DNA from: JAGYLJ01 sp964383545
GTDB taxonomy: Bacteria; Patescibacteriota; Minisyncoccia; Phycocordibacterales; UBA12079
NCBI GenBank assembly: GCA_964383545.1
Contig: CAYLHD010000018.1
Span: 1 to 7,451 of the forward strand
DNA length: 7,451 nucleotides
Direction of reading: 5' to 3'
The position numbers and the translations under genes were made by a program. Shown here piece after piece: positions 1-5,974 of the stretch. Below the pieces are notes generated by a model. The model was given only the letters and a program-made list of their open reading frames with translations. It was not told the DNA's origin and made no database searches. Each line of letters opens with the position of its first letter. Within the stretch, counting starts at the first letter, position 1.

Positions 1-790
1 ACACTATGAGTTCCATTCACCCCTCACACTCTCTAGTTTAGCCGTTTCCTATGCAGATCTCGGGTTGAGCCTGAGGCTTTAACATAAGACTAACTATACC
101 ACCTACACACTCTTTACGCCCAATGATTCCGGATAACGCTCGGGGCCCTCGTATTACCGCTGCTGCTGGCACGAGGTTAGCAGCCCCTTATTCATGAGCT
201 AATGTCAATAAACTTCTTCACTCATAAAAGACCTTTACACTCCGAAGAGCTTCATCGATCACGCGGCGTCGCTCCGTCACACTTTCGTGCATTGCGGAAG
301 ATTCTCGACTGCAGCCTCCCGTAGGAGTTTGGACAGTGTCTAAGTTCCAATGGTGGGGGTCAGGCTCTCACCTCCCCTAAGCGTCATAGCCTTGGTAAGC
401 CATTACCTTACCAACTAGCTGATACTAAGCAGGCCAATCTAAAAGCGAACGAAGGTCAATAAACAAATATTTCATATTTCTAAACCTTATATTTACGTCA
501 TCTTTAAATAAAAAGTGTCTTAAGATATCTCGATATCTTTCTAAACTTTTTATTATAAATCTAACGCAAATATTAAATTAATAAATATAAACTATTTGTT
601 TATTAACCTTTGAACTTTACCCCGAAGGGACTATCGAGTATTATTCCATTTTTCAATGGGTTATTCTCGACTTTTAGGTTTGTACCTACCTGTTACTACC
701 CAGTTTGCCGTGGGTCTAAACCCACTCGACTTGCATGCCTTATCCACGCCGCCAGCGTTCATCCTGAGCTAGGATCAAACTCTATAATAA
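1..790 (-). rRNA. rrs: 16S ribosomal RNA, 5' half (3' end outside the window)
   Basis: This is the small-subunit rRNA, read on the minus strand. Its 5' end is placed near 790 because AGAGTTTGATCCTAGCTCAG (E. coli 8-27) begins at 783. Landmarks in order are the ATGCAAGTCG block, the ACTCCTACGGGAGGC block near 310-330, and the 530 loop at 154-172. The left edge of the window corresponds to about E. coli 685. Without the insert at 454-608 the segment is about 635 nt, some 50 nt shorter than E. coli. Part of the difference is helix 6, reduced to a 6-bp stem with a four-base loop (710-725). Helix 1 has A at position 21, so U13 pairs with A instead of wobbling with G. The 530 pseudoknot has U505-A526 instead of G505-C526. 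The gene has its own promoter near 1016-1043. The sequence features point to Parcubacteria; the identification as 16S is certain. Confidence 0.98.
454..608 (-). other. AT-rich hairpin insert (intervening sequence) in 16S helix 10 region
   Basis: Within the 16S gene, the helix 10 region (about E. coli 198-219, V2) carries roughly 155 extra nucleotides. The two ends, 454-469 and 593-608, are complementary over 16 bp with one G-U in the RNA, and 452-453 with 609-610 add two more pairs. Pairing resumes at 474-479 with 583-588, at 508-516 with 545-553 (9 bp), and at 522-528 with 533-539 around a CGAG loop. All keep nearly the same register, so the insert looks like a single long rod. There is no ORF, no homing endonuclease, and it is far too short for a group I or II intron. 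Known 16S and 23S intervening sequences are stem-forming, AT-rich and are cut out by RNase III without religation, leaving fragmented rRNA. Whether this one is cut or retained cannot be told from DNA. Confidence 0.85.
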
Positions 791-1009
791 AAATTATAAA
801 TAATTTCTGTTAGCAAATCTGAGAAAACAGATTCGCCCATTTTATAGAGAAACGAAACAAAAGAAAAAGTTTCATAATTTGGTTTGATCCCTGCTTGATT
901 AAAATCAAAGGTTTTTGCCTCCCTACCTCGCACAGATAGAAAGACAATAACAATGTTTAGAATATCCCAATTAAGTGATATTCTATGGATTATTTCATTT
1001 TCAAAGGAC
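791..1009 (-). promoter_or_regulatory. 16S rRNA leader (transcribed, structured)
   Basis: This is the stretch between the inferred transcription start (near 1009) and the mature 16S 5' end, about 220 nt with no gene. Read on the minus strand it holds several hairpins: a 9-bp stem at 958-966 / 977-985, a 5-bp stem at 895-899 / 904-908, and a 9-bp stem with one G-U at 813-821 / 828-836. Two segments are complementary to the first bases of the 16S: 882-890 to 772-780, and 842-849 to 780-787. I could not find a convincing boxA antitermination element. The half of the RNase III processing stem that lies beyond the 16S 3' end is outside the window, so the precursor stem cannot be checked. Confidence 0.6.
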
Positions 1010-1015
1010 CTCCCT

Positions 1016-1043
1016 ATTATAACGAAAAATAAAATAAAAGCAA
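1016..1043 (-). promoter_or_regulatory. Predicted sigma70-type promoter for the rRNA operon
   Basis: On the minus strand there is a perfect TATAAT at 1021-1016 and a TTGCTT -35 box at 1043-1038, separated by 16 bp. The bases just upstream of the -35 box are a T-rich tract that resembles an UP element. Between the -10 box and the expected start near 1009 lies a G-rich discriminator (AGGGAGG). In well-studied bacteria a GC-rich discriminator goes with growth-rate and ppGpp control of rRNA promoters; that this holds here is inference. The promoter lies about 110 bp downstream of the terminator at 1154-1179, so rRNA transcription should be independent of secDF. Confidence 0.75.
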
Positions 1044-1051
1044 ATAAAAAT

Positions 1052-1077
1052 GAGACGAATACGTAATGTATCCGCTC
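1052..1077. repeat. Imperfect palindrome just upstream of the rRNA promoter
   Basis: The arms GAGACGAATAC and GTATCCGCTC flank a 5-base centre (GTAAT). They match over 10 pairs with one unpaired base and one mismatch (a G-U pair in the minus-strand RNA). The palindrome ends 8 bases upstream of the -35 box, a place where activators or repressors often bind. It could also be chance; nothing in the window encodes an obvious regulator for it. Confidence 0.35.
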
Positions 1078-1153
1078 CCGTGAACTTTAATAAAAAGTTG
1101 CCATTGTCATATTTTTCATTTTCAAACACTTCCTTTCTTGTTATTCTTTCGTC

Positions 1154-1179
1154 AAAAAATACCATCTGAAAAGATGGTA
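1154..1179 (-). terminator. Rho-independent terminator downstream of secF and its 3' region
   Basis: On the minus strand, TACCATCT and AGATGGTA form a perfect 8-bp stem around a TTTC loop, followed directly by six T. It lies about 235 nt past the secF stop codon and upstream of the rRNA promoter, so it should end the secDF transcript before the rRNA unit begins. Confidence 0.85.
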
Positions 1180-1217
1180 CCTTAAAAAGTGTTATTTTAA
1201 AAGAGAGGTGAAAGTGT

Positions 1218-1267
1218 AGAGGTCGGACCCCTTCCGTCGCTTCACTCCTCCTCGCGGACCGACTTCT
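1218..1267. repeat. GC-rich imperfect palindrome, REP-like
   Basis: This 50-bp island is clearly richer in G and C than its AT-rich surroundings. The arms 1218-1229 and 1256-1267 pair in 10 of 12 positions, with one further G-T and one A-A mismatch on the plus strand. The centre is a pyrimidine tract on the plus strand; the minus strand reads GCGAGGAGGAGTGAAGCGAC. That core resembles the GCGAGGAG...GAAGCGACG words of dispersed palindromic elements in other bacteria, seen from memory only. There is one copy in this window, so repetition is not shown. It sits in the 3' region of the secDF transcript. Confidence 0.45.
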
Positions 1268-1287
1268 AATAGCAATTTTTAACCAAA

Positions 1288-1411
1288 TAGGACTTTAAAA
1301 ATTAAGTATAGTTCTAGGAAACAAGGAAAAATATTCAAAGACGTATCGAGGATACGGTGAAGAATATTTTTTTGAAGTTGACGAAGAAATATGCCAATTT
1401 TTAAAGTCCTA
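1288..1411 (-). repeat. Long inverted-repeat hairpin immediately after secF
   Basis: TAGGACTTTAAAAATT at 1288-1303 has an exact inverted copy at 1396-1411, 16 bp without mismatch. Nested inside and in almost the same register are a 10-bp stem (1327-1336 with 1362-1371) and a 6-bp stem (1342-1347 with 1351-1356) around a 3-base loop. The outer arm starts 3 nt beyond the secF stop codon. No U-tract follows, so it is not a standard terminator. It may protect the secDF mRNA 3' end, be a processing site, or be a small non-coding mobile unit with 16-bp terminal inverted repeats; no clear target duplication is visible (only AAA on both sides). Confidence 0.7.
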
Positions 1412-1414
1412 AAA

Positions 1415-2344
1415 TTATTTTCTTTTTTGGAAAAGAGTCAGTAAAGGAGACGCTAAAAAGATAGAAGAGTAAGTTCCAACTACTACACCAATTGAAAGAA
1501 TTAGAGCAAATTGTTTAGTTGCTTCCCCACCCCAGAAATACAAAGCTAACAGAACAGTTAAAGTCGTTAAAGAAGTATTAATAGAACGAGTTATTGTTTG
1601 TTTTAAACTCTTTCCAACTGTTTCACTAAAAATTTCTTTTTTAGATATACTTAAATTTTCTCGAATCCTATCAAAAACTACAATGGTATCATTCACGGAA
1701 AATCCTAAAATAGCCAAAAGTGCCATCACGAAAACAGAATCAATTTGATAAGTTATAAAATAATGACCGAGTAAAGCAAACACTCCTGTTGGAATAAGAA
1801 TATCATGAACCAAAGCAATAATAGCAGCAAAACCATATTTCCAAGAAGAAACCTTATTATCTGAGTTGGCCACCTCTGTTACTTTTCGAAAAGCAAAGGC
1901 CACGAAAAGAATAATTGCTATAACTACTACTAAAATGGCCCAAAGAGCCTTACCTTTCAATTCTTCCCCTATAACAGGGCCAATAGAGTTGTATCTCTTC
2001 TGCTCAATTTGATATTGATTATTTTGACTAATAACGGAAATAATAGATTCTCTTTCTAATTCAGTTAAATTTTTAGTTCTTAAAATAATACCATTGACAT
2101 CACCCTGGGGGTCGTTGAAAGTAGTTTCCTGAACGGTTAAGTTACCAAGTTCAAGTTTTTGAAGATCAATTTTAAGATCCTCAATGGCTAAGTGCTCTTC
2201 ATTTAAATAAGCTACTTCTAAAATAGAGCCACCTTTAAAATCAATTCCGAAATTCAAACCAAATATTGAAATAATAAAAATAGATGAAACCACCAACAAG
2301 CTAGAAAAAATGAAAAATATTTTTTTGTGATTTATAACAAACAT
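1415..2344 (-). CDS. secF: Protein translocase subunit SecF
   Basis: SecF is the smaller subunit of the SecDF complex, which uses the proton gradient to pull preproteins out of the SecYEG channel on the outer face of the membrane. The 309-residue protein has the family plan: a first membrane helix (about 9-29), the signature NFGIDFKGGS at 31-40, an external P1 domain (about 40-130), then five more helices (about 133-153, 169-195, 203-225, 257-271, 277-305). RYNSIGPVIGEEL (117-129), FSVNDTIVVFDRIREN (215-230) and the Asp in the fourth helix region match conserved SecF blocks. The start is 5 nt past the secD stop. The nearest SD-like GGAG is 17 nt before the ATG, inside secD, too far for normal use, so translation is probably coupled to secD. 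Length is normal for the family. Confidence 0.97.
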   Translation of the reverse strand: MFVINHKKIFFIFSSLLVVSSIFIISIFGLNFGIDFKGGSILEVAYLNEEHLAIEDLKIDLQKLELGNLTVQETTFNDPQGDVNGIILRTKNLTELERESIISVISQNNQYQIEQKRYNSIGPVIGEELKGKALWAILVVVIAIILFVAFAFRKVTEVANSDNKVSSWKYGFAAIIALVHDILIPTGVFALLGHYFITYQIDSVFVMALLAILGFSVNDTIVVFDRIRENLSISKKEIFSETVGKSLKQTITRSINTSLTTLTVLLALYFWGGEATKQFALILSIGVVVGTYSSIFLASPLLTLFQKRK

Positions 2345-2349
2345 AAATT

Positions 2350-3684
2350 TTAATTAATCTTCTCCTTACCTTTTAATCCTGAACTAAATATAAACCTTTT
2401 AAAAGGAGTATCCTTTTTAGGACTAATAGCTAAAAGGAAAGACCTAGTAACAGTAATAGCTGTAAACATACTGACAAGTACTCCTAGACCAAAAGTTAGA
2501 GCAAAACCTTCTACCAAAGATGTTCCAAACCAAAACAGAATAACAGCTGTAATGATACTGGAAATATTAGAATCACGAATACTTAACCAAGCTCTTGAAA
2601 AACCTTCACGAATAGCAGAATCAATATCTCTTCCATTTTTTAGTTCTTCTTTAAGTCTTTCAAAAATAAGTACGTTAGCATCCACTGCCATTCCGATGGA
2701 TAAGATAAAACCAGCAATACCAGCTGAAGTTAAAGTAATTGGAATTAATTTAAATACAGATAGAATCAAAGCAATGTAAGTTAACAAAGAAACCGAAGCT
2801 AATAAACCTGGTAAACGATACCAAACAATTAAAAATACAATAACAAGTAAAAGACCCCAAAGAGCGGCGTTAACTCCTTTTTCAAGAGTTTCTGCTCCGA
2901 TTGAAGCTCCTACTGATTGAGTAGAAATTAACTCAATAGGAAGAGGCAAAGCTCCGTAATTAATATCACGAACAAGTGTTTTAGCTTCCTGCGGTGTAAA
3001 ACTACCACTTATCTGTGCCTTACCATCATTAATTTCTTCACGAATAACAGGAGTAGAAATAACTTGCCCATCTAAAAAGATAGCCAACACCTGTCCAACA
3101 TTCTTTTTAGTAACATCAGCAAACAATTTTTTTCCTTCAGTGTTGAAAGATAAAAGTACAGCAGGCTCACCAGTAGTTGAATCAAATTGCAATTGAGCTT
3201 TTTCGATTACTCCACCAGTAATACCAGTGTCAAGAAAAGCTACTTCTGGTTCTTCCTGATCAATAGTACTAGTTCCCTGTTCTAAAGGTATCGCTTCACC
3301 AGAAATTTCTTGAACCAACATAAACTCTAACAAGGGTGTTTGACCAATCATTTCAACTGCCTGACTTATATCAGTTACCCCTGGAAGTTCCACAATCAAA
3401 CGATGTCCATCAAGACCAGAACCTTCTTCTGTTTGAACTAATGGTTCAGCTACACCGAATAAGTTTGTTCTTTTTTCAATAACATCTCTTAGAGCAGACA
3501 TTGATTCAGAAATCTCAGATGATTCTACCTTACTGGTATCAGCTACATAAACAAGATGTGTTCCTCCAGCTATATCCAAACCGAACTTATAAGGAAACTT
3601 TGTATCTTCTATTTGTACAGAAAAATAACCAATCAAGACACTGGTAAATAAAAGAATTATAGCGATTAGACGGTTTTTAGACAT
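2350..3684 (-). CDS. secD: Protein translocase subunit SecD
   Basis: SecD is the large subunit of the SecDF proton-driven secretion motor. I take the ATG at 3684, giving 444 residues (MSKNRLIAII...), because a first membrane helix must start there and KFGLDIAGGTHL follows at 33-44, as in the family. A longer in-frame ATG at 3804 would add 40 residues with no family match and would overlap the divergent promoter. Visible blocks are RDVIEKRTNLFGVAEP (66-81), RLIVELPGV (95-103), FLDGQVISTPVI (203-214) and SGSFT (226-230) of the P1 domain. The membrane part follows, with AGIAGFILSIGMAVDANVLI at 321-340 carrying the conserved Asp335, and FERLKEEL next. It is much shorter than E. coli SecD (615) but typical of compact SecD. 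It is first in a two-gene operon with secF. No Shine-Dalgarno is seen. Confidence 0.96.
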   Translation of the reverse strand: MSKNRLIAIILLFTSVLIGYFSVQIEDTKFPYKFGLDIAGGTHLVYVADTSKVESSEISESMSALRDVIEKRTNLFGVAEPLVQTEEGSGLDGHRLIVELPGVTDISQAVEMIGQTPLLEFMLVQEISGEAIPLEQGTSTIDQEEPEVAFLDTGITGGVIEKAQLQFDSTTGEPAVLLSFNTEGKKLFADVTKKNVGQVLAIFLDGQVISTPVIREEINDGKAQISGSFTPQEAKTLVRDINYGALPLPIELISTQSVGASIGAETLEKGVNAALWGLLLVIVFLIVWYRLPGLLASVSLLTYIALILSVFKLIPITLTSAGIAGFILSIGMAVDANVLIFERLKEELKNGRDIDSAIREGFSRAWLSIRDSNISSIITAVILFWFGTSLVEGFALTFGLGVLVSMFTAITVTRSFLLAISPKKDTPFKRFIFSSGLKGKEKIN

Positions 3685-3687
3685 AAA

Positions 3688-3697
3688 ATTATAAATA
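3688..3697 (-). promoter_or_regulatory. Possible -10 region for secDF, abutting the start codon
   Basis: On the minus strand TATTTATAAT runs from 3697 to 3688. Read as TATTTA it ends 7 nt before the ATG at 3684, which would give a leaderless mRNA. Read as TATAAT it ends 3 nt before the ATG, which would place the start inside the gene. No good -35 box is visible at 16-18 bp. There is no Shine-Dalgarno here, which favours the leaderless reading, but the evidence is weak. Confidence 0.35.
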
Positions 3698-3786
3698 CAA
3701 TACAGAGATAATAACACCAGAAGATCAAAAAAACAAGAATTTGTTAACTCTAATCCACCATTCGGACAGAAGATAAACAGGGGATG

Positions 3787-3795
3787 TGATAAAAT
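3787..3795 (+). promoter_or_regulatory. Predicted extended -10 promoter for the MFS gene
   Basis: TGATAAAAT is an extended -10 element (TG, one base, TAAAAT) ending 7 nt before the ATG at 3803, so the start of transcription would fall on or next to the start codon. No clear -35 box is found, which extended -10 promoters can do without. The only SD-like run, AGGGG near 3779-3783, is about 19 nt from the ATG and lies upstream of the -10 box, so it would not be in the mRNA. Confidence 0.5.
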
Positions 3796-3802
3796 ATAAC
3801 CC

Positions 3803-4993
3803 ATGAATAATATTATATCTAAAAATAATTACTTGGATCATAAAATTTCAAAAGGTTTTAAGGCTTTATATAAAAGTAGAATTATAATTTATATAGCCAC
3901 AGGTTTATTAGGTCTTTATGTTCCCATTTTCTTGTTTGATCTTTTCGGGCAAAGTCTAAGATCAGTAGCCATGTTTTATCTAGTAGGAAACTTAATATAT
4001 GGCGGAACAGTTATGTACGGAGCCAAATGGTTAAACAAAGTTGGTTTTAGAAAATCATTACAGGTGGCATCTCTTTTTGGTTCAGCTTATTTTTCTTTGT
4101 TCTATTTTATAAATGGAGATAACTTGAAACTACTAATTCCCCTAATCATTATTGTCCTTTCTATCTATCGTCTATTGTACTGGATACCATATCATGTGGA
4201 CTTTGCTAAATTCTCAAGTAAAAAAGACAAAGGTCGAGAGATAAGCCTTGTTGGAGCTACTAGTAATATAGTCGCTATTTTTACTCCTATTTTAGCTGGT
4301 TTTGTCATCACAAAGTTCTCCTTTCAAACTTTGTTTATCATTGCTGTTTTCCTCTATGCCTTTTCTGTTATCCCTCTTTTCAAAATACCAAGAACTAGAG
4401 AAAAATTTACTTGGACAGTCAAAAAAACTTGGCAGAAATTTTTTTCAAAAGAAAGAAGACCTGAGGTAATGGCCTTAATGGCTGACGGAGCTGAGGGTTC
4501 AATAGGAACCATCGTTTGGCCCATCTTTATGTTTCAGATTCTAAATGGTGACTACCTCAAACTAGGTTTTATTTCTACAATTATTATAGGAGCTACAATT
4601 ATTCTTCAATTAATCGTTGGTAAATATACAGACAAAAACATTAGCCGTAAAAAACTCTTAAAATTTGGAAGTACCTTTTATGCAATAGGTTGGATAATTA
4701 AAATATTTATAGCCACCGCTTTCCAAATATTTGTAGTAGATGCCTATCAAAAATTAATGAAAATATTTATGAGAACTCCTTTTGATGCCATGATCTACGA
4801 AAAAGCAGCCGACGAAGGTCACTACGTAGACGAATTTACTGTTATTAGAGAAATGGCAATCAATTTTGGAAGAAGTTTAATGTTACTACTAGTAATTATA
4901 TTTTCTTTATTCACGGATATCCAGATAACTTTTATTTTAGGAGCAATCGCAGCTGTTTCCTTTAATCTATTAAAAATGAAAAGTGTTAAATAA
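3803..4993 (+). CDS. MFS-fold membrane transporter, substrate unknown
   Basis: This 396-residue protein has about eleven hydrophobic segments (about 26-48, 53-74, 85-104, 109-130, 148-171, 174-195, 226-247, 253-274, 286-312, 355-371, 374-392), with a long charged loop at about 196-222 that splits it into two halves as in the major facilitator superfamily. Loop motifs of the motif A type are seen as AKWLNKVGFRKS (74-85) and, in the second half, GKYTDKNISRKK (273-284). There are no residues from which I can name a substrate. It is transcribed divergently from secD and converges with the next gene 10 nt downstream, so it appears to be a single-gene unit. No terminator hairpin is visible in that 10-nt gap. 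The length is normal for an MFS protein; the region 313-350 is polar and may be a loop in place of one helix. MFS assignment is good, function is open. Confidence 0.8.
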   Translation: MNNIISKNNYLDHKISKGFKALYKSRIIIYIATGLLGLYVPIFLFDLFGQSLRSVAMFYLVGNLIYGGTVMYGAKWLNKVGFRKSLQVASLFGSAYFSLFYFINGDNLKLLIPLIIIVLSIYRLLYWIPYHVDFAKFSSKKDKGREISLVGATSNIVAIFTPILAGFVITKFSFQTLFIIAVFLYAFSVIPLFKIPRTREKFTWTVKKTWQKFFSKERRPEVMALMADGAEGSIGTIVWPIFMFQILNGDYLKLGFISTIIIGATIILQLIVGKYTDKNISRKKLLKFGSTFYAIGWIIKIFIATAFQIFVVDAYQKLMKIFMRTPFDAMIYEKAADEGHYVDEFTVIREMAINFGRSLMLLLVIIFSLFTDIQITFILGAIAAVSFNLLKMKSVK

Positions 4994-5003
4994 TTTAGAC
5001 AAA

Positions 5004-5954
5004 CTAATAACTTCTTCTAAACCTCTTTCTAATTATCTTCCAAATAAAATAACCTAGGATAAAAATTGTACCTAATAATATCCACCAACTATTAAGAATA
5101 TAAATTAAAACACCCAATAAAAAATTGTAAACTACTTTTAATTCTGGAATGCTATCAATAATAGAAGCTATATAGGGGTTTCTATCTTCATCGATTTTTG
5201 GTTCATCCTTAAGAATTTCTTCCTGTTTTTGTTGTTCTAATTCCCTCTCTACCTTTTCTTTTTGTTTTTCTAAAGCTTTCTTAGTACTTTCCACTACCTC
5301 AGTAGTCTTCTCTGAAATATTACTAGCAACCTCTTTGGTCGTTTGAATTATTTTTTTAGTCATTGTTTGATTCTCTGTTGAAACAGTTTTCTGTTCTCCT
5401 GTATTAACAATTTCTTTCTCATCAACAGAGACAACAGGCTTATTAAAAATGAGAGGGTTAGTTCCAGTTTGTTCTTCTTCCTCATCTGAACTTCCGTCAT
5501 TATCATCATCTAAATCATCTTGATTCCCTATTCCATCACCATCTGTATCTAAATCAACTTCATACTTTTCTGAAATAGATAGATTTGAAGCTAAATTAAT
5601 GGCTTCTGGATCTTTCCCAATTTCAATTTTTTTAGTATTCACAATTGTTACAGAAATTTCATGTTCACCTTTTTTAGGTTTCCAATCAGCCCACTTTTCT
5701 ATTAAGCGTCCATTAACTACAGAAAAATCAGATTGCCCGATTGATTCTTTGTTATCAAAAAAATGAACAGTACCTGTAATATCAAAACCAGATTGATTCT
5801 GAATAACTGTATAAACACGAACTTCATCACCAGAAAAAAACGGAGTTTTAGAGTACCATAGACCACTAACAAAACCTGCGTTAAGACCGATCTCAGCTGT
5901 TACAATACTAAAAGCAAAAAATAAAAATGTTGCTATAAAAAATTTAACTTTCAT
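5004..5954 (-). CDS. Secreted, C-terminally anchored protein with thrombospondin type 3 repeat
   Basis: The 316 residues divide as follows. A signal peptide covers about 1-20, with likely cleavage after VTA. A beta-rich domain (about 21-115) resembles an Ig or CARDB-type adhesion fold (VRVYTVIQNQSGFDITGTV). An Asp-rich stretch at 135-162 (DTDGDGIGNQDDLDDDNDG) matches the calcium-binding thrombospondin type 3 repeat. A Lys/Glu/Gln-rich, probably coiled-coil stalk spans about 197-255. A hydrophobic region at about 273-308, long enough for one or two helices, ends in a basic tail (RKRFRRSY). The likely topology is an extracellular, calcium-stabilised domain on a stalk held by a C-terminal anchor. 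Export would use Sec. It lies 20 nt after miaA on the same strand, but has its own -10 box. AAAGGA sits with no gap before the ATG, too close to act as a standard Shine-Dalgarno. Partner and ligand are unknown. Confidence 0.8.
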   Translation of the reverse strand: MKVKFFIATFLFFAFSIVTAEIGLNAGFVSGLWYSKTPFFSGDEVRVYTVIQNQSGFDITGTVHFFDNKESIGQSDFSVVNGRLIEKWADWKPKKGEHEISVTIVNTKKIEIGKDPEAINLASNLSISEKYEVDLDTDGDGIGNQDDLDDDNDGSSDEEEEQTGTNPLIFNKPVVSVDEKEIVNTGEQKTVSTENQTMTKKIIQTTKEVASNISEKTTEVVESTKKALEKQKEKVERELEQQKQEEILKDEPKIDEDRNPYIASIIDSIPELKVVYNFLLGVLIYILNSWWILLGTIFILGYFIWKIIRKRFRRSY

Positions 5955-5961
5955 TCCTTTT

Positions 5962-5967
5962 ATTATA
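5962..5967 (-). promoter_or_regulatory. Predicted -10 box giving a leaderless mRNA for the TSP3 gene
   Basis: A perfect TATAAT on the minus strand is followed by seven bases (AAAAGGA) and then the ATG at 5954, so transcription would begin at the start codon. It sits in the 20-nt gap after miaA. The -35 region would fall in the last codons of miaA, where only TTTCTT-like sequence is found. Read-through from miaA is also possible. Confidence 0.5.
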
Positions 5968-5974
5968 CCTGTTC

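Noticed and set aside
454..608. Group I or II self-splicing intron in the 16S
   Set aside because: At about 155 nt it is too short, it has no catalytic core motifs or endonuclease ORF, and it lies in a variable helix instead of a conserved functional site.
610..813. A 67-codon plus-strand open frame
   Set aside because: It lies antisense to the 16S 5' end and has no protein-like features; it is a shadow of the rRNA.
1004..1132. A GTG-started frame of about 42 codons on the minus strand between the terminator and the rRNA promoter
   Set aside because: It runs straight through the rRNA promoter, has no usable Shine-Dalgarno spacing, and its frame is also open through the terminator, as expected for AT-rich non-coding sequence.
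1204..1255. A tiny minus-strand frame starting GTG after AGGAGGA in the GC-rich island
   Set aside because: It would encode only about 16 residues with the SD one base from the start; the purine run is better explained as the core of the palindrome.
791..1414. tRNA gene or tandem repeat array in the region upstream of the 16S
   Set aside because: I looked for the T-loop GTTCGAATC type motif and for evenly spaced repeats and found neither.
2552..2779. A 75-codon plus-strand open frame
   Set aside because: It is antisense to the best conserved part of secD, a shadow of that gene.
3685..3804. A 40-residue N-terminal extension of SecD from an ATG at 3804
   Set aside because: The extension has no SecD similarity, overlaps the start and promoter of the divergent MFS gene, and would put a second hydrophobic segment before the normal first helix.
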